A stretch of 41,178 bases of DNA from Candidatus Thermoplasmatota archaeon (GTDB lineage: Archaea; Thermoplasmatota; Thermoplasmata; RBG-16-68-12; JAGMCJ01), in contig JAJISE010000015.1 in the NCBI GenBank assembly GCA_022848865.1, forward strand, positions 1-41,178. Direction: 5' to 3'. This document shows positions 25,303-33,553 of this stretch, in pieces. The notes under the pieces are model-generated. The model did no database searches. It was not told the DNA's origin and saw only the letters and a list, made by a program, of their open reading frames with translations. Numbering within the stretch: the stretch's first letter is position 1; every line of letters starts with the position of its first letter. Both the position numbers and the translations under genes were made by a program.

Positions 25303-27705
25303 ATGGATGAAGAGGAAGAGATCAGGATTGGAGTGTACGTGTGCCACTGCGGGCTCAACATCGGAGCGACCGTTGACTGCGAAGAGGTCGCCGAGCACGC
25401 GAAGACCCTGGATGATGTGGTCTACACCGAGCACCAGATGTACACGTGCTCAGAGCCAGGACAGCAACAGATCAGGGACGACATAAAGGAGCACAGGCTC
25501 AACAGGGTCGTCGTTGCGTCATGCTCTCCCAAACTGCACGAGGAGACGTTCAGGAACGCGTGCGAAGAGGCGGGACTGAACAAGTACCTCCTCGAGATGG
25601 CGAACATCAGGGAGCACTGCAGCTGGGTCCATCTTCACGAGAAAGAGGGTGCGACGGACAAGGCGAAGGACCTCGTTGCGATGGCCGTCGCGAAGGCTCG
25701 CCTCCTGAGACCCCAGATAGAGAAGAAGGTCCCCGTGAAGAAGTCCGCGATGGTCATCGGCGGCGGAGTTGCGGGCATTCAGGCGGCCCTCGACCTCGGG
25801 GATTGCGGATACAAGGTCTACCTTGTGGAGAAGGAGGCCAGCATCGGCGGGAGGATGGCGCAGATAGACAAGACGTTCCCCACGATGGACTGCTCGATCT
25901 GCATACTGGCCCCGAAGATGTCAGAGGTCGGCCGGCATCCGAACGTGGAGGTGCTGACCAACGCGACCGTGAGACACATCGACGGCTACATCGGAAACTT
26001 CAGCGTCCTGATCTCGCAGAAGACCAGATACGTCACGGACGAGTGCACGGTGTGCGACGACTGCACCGACGTCTGTCCGGTCACAACACCGAATGAGTTC
26101 GATCTGGGCCTGACGACGAGAAAGGCGATCTACATACCATTCCCGCAGGCCATTCCGTCGAGCTTCATCGTCGATATGGACCTCTGCCTCAACGAGGCCA
26201 ATGTCAGGGCCTGCAACAAGTGCATCGAAGCCTGCGACAAGGAGTGCATAGACTTCGACATGGACCCGGAGAAGGAGATCCAGATCGAGGTCGGAACAAT
26301 CATAGTCGCAACTGGGATGAAAACCTTCGATCCCAGAGACCTGGAGGAGTATGGATACGGGAGATACACCGATGTCCTCACGACGCTGGAGTTCGAGAGG
26401 CTCATCAACGCGTCGGGACCCACGGAGGGTCACCTCATCCGACCCAGCGATGGAGAACAGCCGAAGAACGTGGCGTTCATTCAGTGCGTTGGATCGAGGA
26501 CCGAGGACAGGGGAAATCCTTACTGCAGTAACATCTGCTGCATGGAGACTATAAAGGACGCCCTTCTCATCAAGGAACACTGGCCCGAGATCGAGATAAC
26601 CGTGTTCTACATGGACATCAGAGCCTTTGGAAAAGGGTTCGAGGACCTATACAAGCGGGCCAGACAGGAGGGCGTCCGCTTCATTCGCGGTCTGCCCTTC
26701 GACATCAAGAAGAATCCGGATGGCACACTGAGGGTGAGAGGGGAGAACACAACGCTCCAGGAGATCTACGACTCCGACTTCGGGGTGGTCATCCTCTCAA
26801 TAGGCCTCGAGCCGCAGGACGACAGGGAGGACGTCCAGAGGCTGCTCAACATCTCGACTGACTCGAACGGGTTCTTCCTGGAGGCGCATCCCAAGCTCAA
26901 GCCCATCGACACGTCGACCGGAGGCGTCTTCCTCGCTGGAACCGCGGAGGCCCCCAAGGACATCAAGGAGAGCGTCACCCAGGCCTCGGCGGCAGCGGCA
27001 AGGGCCAACAGGCTCATGATACGCGGAGAGGTCACCGTCGAGGCCCTGACGCCCATAGTAGATGCCGAGCTGTGCACGGGCTGCGGGGCTTGTGAGAAGG
27101 TCTGTCCCTACGGCGCGATCACCGCTGACAAGGAGGCGAAGCTCGCTACCGTGGTTGAGGCGGCCTGCGCAGGGTGCGGAACCTGCGGGGCAGAATGCCC
27201 GACCGGAGCCATTACGATGAGGCACTTCACCGACGACCAGATCATGGCGCAGGTCGACCACGCGCTCGAGCGGGACCCGCAGGACAAGGTCCTGGTCTTC
27301 GCCTGCAACTGGTGTTCCTACGCCGGAGCGGACCTGGCGGGGGTGTCCAGAATGCAGTACCCGACGTCCTCGCGGGTGATCCGAACGATGTGCTCGGGCC
27401 GCGTCGCGGAGAAGTTCGTCATGCGGGCGTTCGAGAAGGGTGCGGCCGCTGTGCTGGTCTCCGGGTGTCATCTTCAGGACTGCCACTACATCAGCGCGAA
27501 CCAGCAGACCGTCAAGAGAGTGAAGCGGTGGAAGAAGAAGCTGGAGAGGAAGGGAGTGGACCCGGACAGGCTCCAGCTGGAATGGATATCTGCCGCGGAG
27601 GCCGACAGGTTCGCGTCGAAGATGAAAGAGATGGACGAGATCGTCTCTCAAGTGACCAAGAAGGACATCAGCAAGACGAAGAAGGCGCTGAAGGCGAAGG
27701 CCTAG
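25303..27705 (+). CDS. HdrA with C-terminal MvhD domain (QmoB-like architecture)
   Basis: The 800-residue protein has a full HdrA: the N-terminal domain with VCHCGLNIGA (C14/C16), FAD site GGGVAG (about 152) with GGRMAQIDKTFPT and CSIC, and an inserted ferredoxin with CTVCDDCTDVCP. The C-terminal [4Fe-4S] pair is CTGCGACEKVC and CAGCGTCGAEC (about 590-632). An MvhD domain (ACNWCSYAGAD about 667, GCHLQDCHY) and a Lys-rich tail end the chain. HdrA-MvhD fusion is the layout of QmoB in sulfate reducers, though similar fusions occur in methanogens and other archaea. It starts 4 nt after the HdrCB stop and is the last gene of the run. Confidence 0.9.
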   Translation: MDEEEEIRIGVYVCHCGLNIGATVDCEEVAEHAKTLDDVVYTEHQMYTCSEPGQQQIRDDIKEHRLNRVVVASCSPKLHEETFRNACEEAGLNKYLLEMANIREHCSWVHLHEKEGATDKAKDLVAMAVAKARLLRPQIEKKVPVKKSAMVIGGGVAGIQAALDLGDCGYKVYLVEKEASIGGRMAQIDKTFPTMDCSICILAPKMSEVGRHPNVEVLTNATVRHIDGYIGNFSVLISQKTRYVTDECTVCDDCTDVCPVTTPNEFDLGLTTRKAIYIPFPQAIPSSFIVDMDLCLNEANVRACNKCIEACDKECIDFDMDPEKEIQIEVGTIIVATGMKTFDPRDLEEYGYGRYTDVLTTLEFERLINASGPTEGHLIRPSDGEQPKNVAFIQCVGSRTEDRGNPYCSNICCMETIKDALLIKEHWPEIEITVFYMDIRAFGKGFEDLYKRARQEGVRFIRGLPFDIKKNPDGTLRVRGENTTLQEIYDSDFGVVILSIGLEPQDDREDVQRLLNISTDSNGFFLEAHPKLKPIDTSTGGVFLAGTAEAPKDIKESVTQASAAAARANRLMIRGEVTVEALTPIVDAELCTGCGACEKVCPYGAITADKEAKLATVVEAACAGCGTCGAECPTGAITMRHFTDDQIMAQVDHALERDPQDKVLVFACNWCSYAGADLAGVSRMQYPTSSRVIRTMCSGRVAEKFVMRAFEKGAAAVLVSGCHLQDCHYISANQQTVKRVKRWKKKLERKGVDPDRLQLEWISAAEADRFASKMKEMDEIVSQVTKKDISKTKKALKAKA

Positions 27706-27755
27706 TCGATTTCATGCGACCACGTCCTCAGGTCATGAGCTCGGACCTGTGATGA

Positions 27756-27941
27756 CTAACGAGAATGCTCCTCTTCTTCCATGAACGGAAGGAAGATGAT
27801 CAGAGACGACCCCATCCACACCAGGGCTCCCATGACCAGGAGAATCCCGCCGAAATCGAAGACCGCCCCGAGCAGGATCAGGAGCAACGGGAGTATCACG
27901 GAGACGAAGAGAAGTATGAGCTTGGCCCTGAATGGTTCCAT
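27756..27941 (-). CDS. Small two-helix membrane protein downstream of rpe
   Basis: This is a 61-residue protein with two hydrophobic helices (about 6-28 and 33-53) and an acidic C-terminus (EEEEHSR). I do not recognise a family. A strong AAGGAGGATT Shine-Dalgarno (27944-27953) precedes the ATG. It begins 28 nt after the rpe stop on the same strand and is probably co-transcribed with rpe. Convergent to the end of the kor-hdr cluster, with about 50 nt between them. Confidence 0.7.
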   Translation of the reverse strand: MEPFRAKLILLFVSVILPLLLILLGAVFDFGGILLVMGALVWMGSSLIIFLPFMEEEEHSR

Positions 27942-27969
27942 CTAATCCTCCTTCAATTACCGCTAGACC

Positions 27970-28632
27970 TTAATAACTTTCTGATTCCGCCGCCTTCCGC
28001 AGGGCCGCGATCCTCTCGGCCACGTTCCCGCCGTAGATCGCTGAACCCGCCACGAGGACGTTTGCACCAGCCTCGACGACGGACCTCGCGGTCGTGGGGT
28101 CAATCCCGCCGTCGACCTGCAGGTCGATTCCGGTTCCCAGTTCCTCGATCTTCCCGCGCGCATCTCTGATCTTCTGCACGACCTCGGGCATGAACTTCTG
28201 CCCGCTGAACCCGGGGTGAACCGTCATCACGAGGAGAAGGTCCAGTTTCTCGAGATAGGGTCCCGCCTCGGAGAGTGGGGTTCCCGGGTTGAGAGACAGT
28301 CCCGCTTTGTTCCCTCCCGCCCGGATCTCGTCCAGGACCGCATCCGTGTCCTTGTCCGATTCCACATGGATCGTGATGAGGTCGGAACCGGCGGCAATGA
28401 AATCCTGAATGAGCGTCTGCGGTCTCTGAACCATCAGATGGCAGTCGAACTCGAGGGTCGTGCATTTCCTTATTCGCTTGACCACGGGAGGTCCTATTGT
28501 GAGGTTCGGCACGAAGACACCATCCATGACATCTATGTGTATCATGTCGGCTCCGCCTTTCTCGGCAGCGACTACTTCCTCCCCGAGTTTGCAGAAATCC
28601 GCGGACAGAATGGAAGGTGCTATCTTGACCAC
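27970..28632 (-). CDS. rpe: Ribulose-phosphate 3-epimerase
   Basis: The 220-residue TIM-barrel enzyme interconverts ribulose 5-phosphate and xylulose 5-phosphate. Family motifs are clear: APSILSADF at the start, HIDVMDGVFVPNLTIGP near residues 32-48 with metal-binding His and catalytic Asp, FDCHLMV with a metal His, VHPGFSGQKF near 139-148, and QVDGGI near 172-177. The GTG start at 28632 is about 26 nt from a TATA box, which suggests a leaderless transcript. It is divergent from the transketolase/transaldolase operon, and together these genes cover most of the non-oxidative pentose phosphate pathway. Confidence 0.95.
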   Translation of the reverse strand: MVKIAPSILSADFCKLGEEVVAAEKGGADMIHIDVMDGVFVPNLTIGPPVVKRIRKCTTLEFDCHLMVQRPQTLIQDFIAAGSDLITIHVESDKDTDAVLDEIRAGGNKAGLSLNPGTPLSEAGPYLEKLDLLLVMTVHPGFSGQKFMPEVVQKIRDARGKIEELGTGIDLQVDGGIDPTTARSVVEAGANVLVAGSAIYGGNVAERIAALRKAAESESY

Positions 28633-28651
28633 GTTCCGCTGAATGCCCAGA

Positions 28652-28664
28652 GGTTATTAAAGGC
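28652..28664 (-). promoter_or_regulatory. TATA box of rpe
   Basis: On the minus strand GCCTTTAATAACC is centred about 26 nt upstream of the GTG start at 28632, consistent with a leaderless rpe transcript. Confidence 0.55.
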
Positions 28665-28710
28665 TTTTGAGGTCGCGGTCTCGAGAGTGCGGATTTCCCT
28701 TAACACGAAA

Positions 28711-28720
28711 TCTTATTACG
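28711..28720 (+). promoter_or_regulatory. TATA-like box of the transketolase operon
   Basis: TCTTATTACG is about 45-50 nt upstream of the tktN ATG. A short leader would carry the GGTGGGGAGGT ribosome-binding site at 28746-28756. Confidence 0.4.
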
Positions 28721-28762
28721 CTTGAGCTTGTTACCCACTCGACTAGGTGGGGAGGTCCTGTT

Positions 28763-29599
28763 ATGCCCAAGCACAGTCGAGAACTGATAGGTAAACTGGA
28801 GTATGAAGCTCTCAAGATCCGCCGACACCTCATACGGATGATCTATCAGGCGGGGTCGGGACATCCCGGGGGCTCGCTCTCCGCCACAGATGTGATCACC
28901 GCCTTGTACTTCCACGTGCTGAACGTGGACCCCAAGGACCCATCTTGGGTGGACAGGGACAGGTTCGTCCTGAGCAAGGGTCATGCGTGTCCCGCCTGGT
29001 ATGCGGCTCTTGCGGAAACGGGCTTCTTCCCCATCGAGGAACTGGACACATTGAGGAAGATCGGGAGCAGGCTTCAGGGGCATCCGGACATGAGGAAGAC
29101 CCCTGGCGTCGAGGCTTCCACGGGATCGGAAGGCCAAGGCCTCTCCAACGGAATAGGAATGGCCCTCGCGGCCAAGCTCGACAGACGGAGCTACCGCATT
29201 TATGTGATGGTCGGGGACGGCGAGAACGATTGCGGTCAGACATGGGAAGCGGCCATGTCGGCGTCCTTCTACAAGCTTGACAACCTCTGTGCCATAGTGG
29301 ACAGGAACCTGATGCAACTTGACGGCCCAACGAAGCACATAATGTCCCTCGAGCCACTTGCGGACAAGTGGAAGGCTTTCGGATGGAAGGTCCTCGAGAT
29401 CGACGGGCACGACTTCACGGAGATCCTGAAAGCCTTCGACAAGGCTGAGAGCGTGAAAGGCAAACCCACTGTGATCATAGCAAGGACGCTGAAGGGAAAG
29501 GGCGTCAGCTTCATGGAGGGAGCGGTCGGGTTCCATGGAAAGGCACCCAACGAGGAGGAGTACGAGCAGGCGATGACCGAGCTCGGGGGCGAACCATGA
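28763..29599 (+). CDS. tktN: Transketolase, N-terminal subunit
   Basis: The 278-residue split-transketolase subunit carries the thiamine diphosphate pyrophosphate-binding half. Motifs are GSGHPGGSLSATD near residues 31-43, SKGHACPAWYA, and GDGENDCGQTWEAAM near 151-165 with the following NLCAIVDRN. The usual DGE-x-x-EGxxWEA motif has Cys in place of the conserved Glu, which is unusual. Transketolase moves two-carbon ketol units between sugar phosphates. The start at 28763 is chosen for its GGGGAGGT site. The stop overlaps the start of the C-terminal subunit by 4 nt. Confidence 0.93.
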   Translation: MPKHSRELIGKLEYEALKIRRHLIRMIYQAGSGHPGGSLSATDVITALYFHVLNVDPKDPSWVDRDRFVLSKGHACPAWYAALAETGFFPIEELDTLRKIGSRLQGHPDMRKTPGVEASTGSEGQGLSNGIGMALAAKLDRRSYRIYVMVGDGENDCGQTWEAAMSASFYKLDNLCAIVDRNLMQLDGPTKHIMSLEPLADKWKAFGWKVLEIDGHDFTEILKAFDKAESVKGKPTVIIARTLKGKGVSFMEGAVGFHGKAPNEEEYEQAMTELGGEP

Positions 29600-30558
29600 A
29601 CTACGGGGCCTGGAAGAAGGAGAGCCAGAGGGACTTCTGGGCGAAGGCCCTTCTTGAGCTCGGAAGGGAGAGAAAGGACATAGTCGTTCTGAGCGCCGAC
29701 CTCTCCACGTCCGTCAAGACCTCCGTGTTCGCAGAGGAGTTCCCGGAGAGACACTTCAACGTCGGGATCGCAGAGCAGAACATGATGAGCATCGCCGCGG
29801 GTTTTGCGGCCTCGGGGAAGACCGTCTTCGCGAGCACCTTCGCGGCCTTCGGGACGGGGAGGGTGTACGACCAGATCAGGCAGTCGATAGCGTATCCAGA
29901 GATGAACGTGAAGATAGTCGCGACGCACGCGGGAATAACGGTCGGCGGCGACGGAGCCACGCACCAGATCGTGGAGGACATCGCCCTCATGCGAGCTCTC
30001 CCGAACATGACGGTGGTCGTGCCCGCTGACGCACCCGAGACGTATCTGGCAATAAGGGCGGTCGCCGACTATGTTGGCCCCGTATACCTCCGGATGGGAC
30101 GCGCGGATGTCCCCACGATCGCGTCCATTCAGGACGACTTCGAGCTCGGCAAGGCAACAGTCCTCCGGGACGGTGACGATGTCACGCTCATCGGAACGGG
30201 CGTGATGGTGTCAAGGTGCTTGGTCGCGGCCGACGAGCTGACGAAGGAGGGGATCGATGCCAGGGTCCTGAACATGAGCACGATCAAGCCGCTTGACAGG
30301 GAGGCCCTGATCAAGGCAGCAAGGGACACTGGAGCTGTCGTCACGGCGGAGGAGCACAGCGTCACCGTGGGAATGGGAGCCGCTGTTGCGATGGACCTGG
30401 CCGAGAACGCGCATGTCCCCATGAAGCGCGTCGGGATACCCGACGTGTTCGGAGAGTCCGGGGACTCGGACGAGCTGATGGAGAAGTACGGGTTGACGGC
30501 CGAGAACATAATCGAGGCGACGCACGACGTCATGAGAAGGAAGGGTGGAGCCCTATGA
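29596..30558 (+). CDS. tktC: Transketolase, C-terminal subunit
   Basis: The 320-residue subunit contains the pyrimidine-binding and C-terminal domains of transketolase. [15 protein letters not shown] near residues 56-70 carries the catalytic glutamate. The downstream [18 protein letters not shown] and [12 protein letters not shown] motifs are typical. With TktN it forms the active heterotetramer seen in many archaea and some bacteria. ATGA overlaps couple it to tktN upstream and to the transaldolase gene downstream. Confidence 0.94.
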   Translation: MNYGAWKKESQRDFWAKALLELGRERKDIVVLSADLSTSVKTSVFAEEFPERHFNVGIAEQNMMSIAAGFAASGKTVFASTFAAFGTGRVYDQIRQSIAYPEMNVKIVATHAGITVGGDGATHQIVEDIALMRALPNMTVVVPADAPETYLAIRAVADYVGPVYLRMGRADVPTIASIQDDFELGKATVLRDGDDVTLIGTGVMVSRCLVAADELTKEGIDARVLNMSTIKPLDREALIKAARDTGAVVTAEEHSVTVGMGAAVAMDLAENAHVPMKRVGIPDVFGESGDSDELMEKYGLTAENIIEATHDVMRRKGGAL

Positions 30559-31199
30559 AGATATTCTTGGACACCGCGAATGTTGAGCACATCAGGGAGG
30601 CGAACAGCTGGGGAGTCGTGGATGGTGTCACTACCAATCCCACGCTCATCGCGAGAGAGGGTCGGAACTTCGAGGAGGTCGTCAGAGAGATCTGCGAGAT
30701 CGTTGACGGACCCATCAGCGCTGAGGTCGTGAGCGAGGACGCAGAGGGCATGGTCAAAGAGGCCAGGGAGCTCTCCAAGATCCATAAGAACGTTGTGATA
30801 AAAATCCCCATGACGCCCGAGGGCTTGAAGGCAACGAGGGTGCTGAAGGATGAGGATATCAAGACGAACGTCACTCTGGTCTTCTCCTCGAACCAGGTCC
30901 TGCTCGCCGCGAAGGCGGGAGCCACTTATGTGAGCCCGTTCATCGGAAGGCTCGACGATCAGGGACAAGTCGGCATGGAAGTGATAAGGGAGACCGTGAC
31001 GATACTCGAGACCTACGACTTCGACACGCAGGTGATCGTTGCGAGCGTCAGGCATCCGATCCACGTCCTCGAATCCGCCCTGGCGGGAGCCCACATAGCC
31101 ACCGTTCCGTTCGACGTGCTCAAGAAGATGGCGAGGCATTCCCTGACCGACGTCGGGATAAGGAAGTTCTTGGAAGACTATAAGAAGATACCGAAGTGA
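30555..31199 (+). CDS. tal: Transaldolase (short TalB/FSA-like type)
   Basis: The 214-residue small-type transaldolase has [13 protein letters not shown] at the start, [13 protein letters not shown] near residues 24-36, and [14 protein letters not shown] near 78-91 with the Schiff-base lysine. [11 protein letters not shown] and a late [23 protein letters not shown] segment are also typical. It transfers dihydroxyacetone units between sugar phosphates. The fructose-6-phosphate aldolase subfamily is similar, but the pathway context favours transaldolase. It is coupled to tktC by an ATGA overlap. With rpe and the transketolase pair it completes the non-oxidative pentose phosphate branch. Confidence 0.92.
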   Translation: MKIFLDTANVEHIREANSWGVVDGVTTNPTLIAREGRNFEEVVREICEIVDGPISAEVVSEDAEGMVKEARELSKIHKNVVIKIPMTPEGLKATRVLKDEDIKTNVTLVFSSNQVLLAAKAGATYVSPFIGRLDDQGQVGMEVIRETVTILETYDFDTQVIVASVRHPIHVLESALAGAHIATVPFDVLKKMARHSLTDVGIRKFLEDYKKIPK

Positions 31200-31225
31200 C
31201 CGCCGCCACCAGGTTGGCTGCGGAC

Positions 31226-31238
31226 AAACCTTAATATT
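31226..31238 (+). promoter_or_regulatory. tRNA-Asp promoter
   Basis: AAACCTTAATATT is a good TATA element with a purine-rich upstream part. It is centred about 29 nt before the first base of the tRNA. Confidence 0.6.
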
Positions 31239-31261
31239 CGGAAAGTGAATCTCATAGGAAA

Positions 31262-31334
31262 GCCCCGATGGTGTAGCGGCCTATCATCCGAGCCTGTCGA
31301 GCTCGGGACACGGATTCAAATTCCGTTCGGGGCG
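31262..31334 (+). tRNA. tRNA-Asp (GTC)
   Basis: The 73-nt cloverleaf has an acceptor stem of GCCCCGA with TCGGGGC and discriminator G73. The anticodon stem is CGAGC/GCTCG around the loop CTGTCGA, giving anticodon GTC. The T stem is ACGGA/TCCGT around TTCAAAT. The 3' CCA is not encoded, as is common in archaea. The tRNA ends 1 nt before the stop codon of the convergent hisS gene. Confidence 0.95.
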
Positions 31335-32606
31335 CTAATCCCGGAGCGTGGTGGAGATCTCCTCCGCCAGCTTCTCCGTTTTGACCTCCTTCTGATCCCC
31401 GGACTGCATGTCCCGCACCGATACTGAGTCTCTGGACCACTCGTCCTCTCCCACGAGGATGGCGATCCTGGCTTTCGTGACATTGGCGTAGTCGAGGTTC
31501 TTGGAGGGGCCTCTCTCGTTGAGGTCCATGTCACAGGACAGGCCTCCCTCTCTGAGTTCCCGCAGAATCCCTAAGGCGTTGTCCCGCATCGTTTCCCCTA
31601 TGGGAACGACGAAGACGTCGAGCTTCGGCAAGGGAAGCTGGATTCCCTGCTCCTCGAGGACCAAGAGAACCCTGTCGAACCCGATGGCGAAACCTGTAGC
31701 GAAGATCTCTCCGCCTCCGATCGCATCGCCAAACGAATAGGACCCCCCGCCACAGATCTGCTTCTCAGCACCGAGGTCGGGCGAGTCGATCTCGAAGACC
31801 ATCCCCGTGTAGTAGTCGAGACCCCTTATCACGCTCAGGTCCAGATCGAAGTCCTCCATCCCATACTTCCTCAGCCTCTGTGCAAGAACGCGAAGGTACT
31901 CGATCTGGTCCTTGACCTCCTCGGATGACACCAGTCCTTCGGCCTCAGCGAGTATCTCATCCCCGCCTCGGAGGCCAATCAACTTCTCGCAGGGCTCGTA
32001 CAGGTCCGCCCTTCCCAGCGAATCCAGCGTCGCCCGAAGGCCTTCGAGGTCCCTCTTGTCCAGGAGCTGCAGACACCTGGTCTGTTCCTCGCGGGGGATG
32101 TCGAGCACGCCTCTGAGGATGCCGATGTTGCCCAGACGCACCGCGATCCGCTTCATTCCCGTTGAGGACAGGCACCTGACGGCGAGAGAGACTATCTCGG
32201 CGTCCCCGTACAGGGGCTTCGAGCCTATCAGCTCCGCCCCGAAGTGATAGAACTCCCTGTACCGCCCCTTCTGCGGCTCTTCGTACCGGAAGCAGTTCGC
32301 CATGTAGTACCATTTCAGCGGCTTGGGGGCGTTCCGCATCTCGCTCACGAAGTACCGGAACACCGAGGCGGTGACTTCCGGTCTCAGGGCGATCTCCCTC
32401 CCCGCCTTGTCCTTGAAGGCGTACATGTCCTTGACGACCTCTGGCCCGGAACGCGCGGTGAACAGCTCGGTGCGCTCGAACGTCGGCGTGCGTATCTCCC
32501 CGAACCCGTACTGCCTGCAGACATCCCGGAACAGGTGTTCGACATAGTTGCGTCTATCCATTGTCTCGACGGAGAAGTCCCTCGTGCCTTTGGGGCGCGG
32601 AATCAT
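31335..32606 (-). CDS. hisS: Histidyl-tRNA synthetase
   Basis: The 423-residue class II synthetase charges tRNA-His. Motif 1 region PRPKGTRDF opens the protein. Motif 2 is seen as CFRYEEPQKGRYREFYHFGAE near residues 105-125, the histidine-binding GLDYYTGMVFE near 257-267, and motif 3 as TGFAIGFDRVLLVLE near 290-304. A C-terminal anticodon-binding domain starts with LDVFVVPIG. I place the start at 32606 because a CCTTTAAGTC box lies about 28 nt upstream and would make the gene leaderless; an ATG at 32645 lies upstream of that box. The stop abuts the opposing tRNA-Asp gene. Confidence 0.95.
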   Translation of the reverse strand: MIPRPKGTRDFSVETMDRRNYVEHLFRDVCRQYGFGEIRTPTFERTELFTARSGPEVVKDMYAFKDKAGREIALRPEVTASVFRYFVSEMRNAPKPLKWYYMANCFRYEEPQKGRYREFYHFGAELIGSKPLYGDAEIVSLAVRCLSSTGMKRIAVRLGNIGILRGVLDIPREEQTRCLQLLDKRDLEGLRATLDSLGRADLYEPCEKLIGLRGGDEILAEAEGLVSSEEVKDQIEYLRVLAQRLRKYGMEDFDLDLSVIRGLDYYTGMVFEIDSPDLGAEKQICGGGSYSFGDAIGGGEIFATGFAIGFDRVLLVLEEQGIQLPLPKLDVFVVPIGETMRDNALGILRELREGGLSCDMDLNERGPSKNLDYANVTKARIAILVGEDEWSRDSVSVRDMQSGDQKEVKTEKLAEEISTTLRD

Positions 32607-32628
32607 TGCGCGCCGATTGAGTCGGGCT

Positions 32629-32638
32629 GACTTAAAGG
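32629..32638 (-). promoter_or_regulatory. TATA box of hisS
   Basis: CCTTTAAGTC read on the minus strand, about 23-32 nt upstream of the ATG at 32606, fits a leaderless archaeal promoter and decides the start. Confidence 0.6.
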
Positions 32639-32683
32639 TTTTCACGAAAAAGGTAATAGCGGAAACTGACCTTTGCAGGGGAA

Positions 32684-33553
32684 ATGGAGTCTAAACGGGG
32701 CTTTCATCTGCTCATTGTGGCCTCCGCCCTGATGTGGGGGTCCTCGTTCCCTCTCATCAAAGTGACGCTAGACTACGTGAACCCCTACTTCTTGACGGCT
32801 GTGCGGATGCTCATCGCGGGCGCAATCGGGCTCGTCTTCGTCATGGCGTTCTCGCGAATGGCCATCTTCAAAGTGAAGGCCATCTGGATTCTGGCGGGTC
32901 TCAATGCCCTGGGATACAGCCTCCAGCACATCGGGATGCAGTACACGCTGGCTTCCGAGTCCGCCCTCCTCATCAACGTCAACGTGATATTCGTCGCCAT
33001 TCTCGCCGCTTACATCCTGGGAGAGAAGATCACGGTCTGGAAGGCCTTGGCTCTGGCCCTCGGCGTCGGCGGGATCCTGATACTCACATCCAAAGGCGAC
33101 CTGTCCTTCTTCGCGTCAGAGGAACTGCTGGGTCAGAGCATCTTGGTCGCCTCGGGCTTCTCATGGGCGGTGTTCATAGTCCTCATGAAGAGGCTCCTGG
33201 ACACGCACGAGATCGCGGACGTTTCGATGGCAGTCGTCGCCGAGACCGCTCTCATTCTCTCTCCGCTCGTGGCGTTCTATCCATCCACGGGGATAGCTCT
33301 GGAGGGCTGGGCGGGCATCCTCTACCTGGGCGTCGTTTGCACAGCATTGGCACTCTTCGTCTACCTCGTCGGGCTCAGAAGGGTCGGGGCGACAACATCC
33401 TCCATCCTCCTCACGGCCGAGGTCCTGTTCGCCATAATCCTGTCCGTTCTGTTCCTGAGCGAACAGATCACGGCACCGCTGCTTCTGGGCGGACTGCTGG
33501 TGCTGCTCGCCATGATCTTAATCTCATGGAACAGGGAGACTACTCCACGGTAA
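32684..33553 (+). CDS. DMT superfamily (EamA) transporter
   Basis: The 289-residue protein has ten predicted membrane helices in two EamA halves. The first half has ALMWGSSFPLIKV near residues 16-28 and the second begins near residue 155 with ASGFSWAVFIVLMKRLL. The FLSEQITAPLLLGGLLVLL segment near the C-terminus is typical. A drug/metabolite exporter or importer; the substrate is not readable. The gene is divergent to hisS. Its 3' end overlaps the convergent glmS gene by 14 nt (33540-33553). A more distant paralogue lies at the left edge of the window. Confidence 0.9.
   Translation: MESKRGFHLLIVASALMWGSSFPLIKVTLDYVNPYFLTAVRMLIAGAIGLVFVMAFSRMAIFKVKAIWILAGLNALGYSLQHIGMQYTLASESALLINVNVIFVAILAAYILGEKITVWKALALALGVGGILILTSKGDLSFFASEELLGQSILVASGFSWAVFIVLMKRLLDTHEIADVSMAVVAETALILSPLVAFYPSTGIALEGWAGILYLGVVCTALALFVYLVGLRRVGATTSSILLTAEVLFAIILSVLFLSEQITAPLLLGGLLVLLAMILISWNRETTPR

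Noticed and set aside
20776-27705. Dissimilatory sulfate reduction Qmo complex
   Set aside because: The HdrA-MvhD layout is QmoB-like, but there is no membrane QmoC, no AprAB and no DsrAB in the window, and the CysH-like protein is of the assimilatory type. HdrCB with two CCG domains is not part of Qmo.
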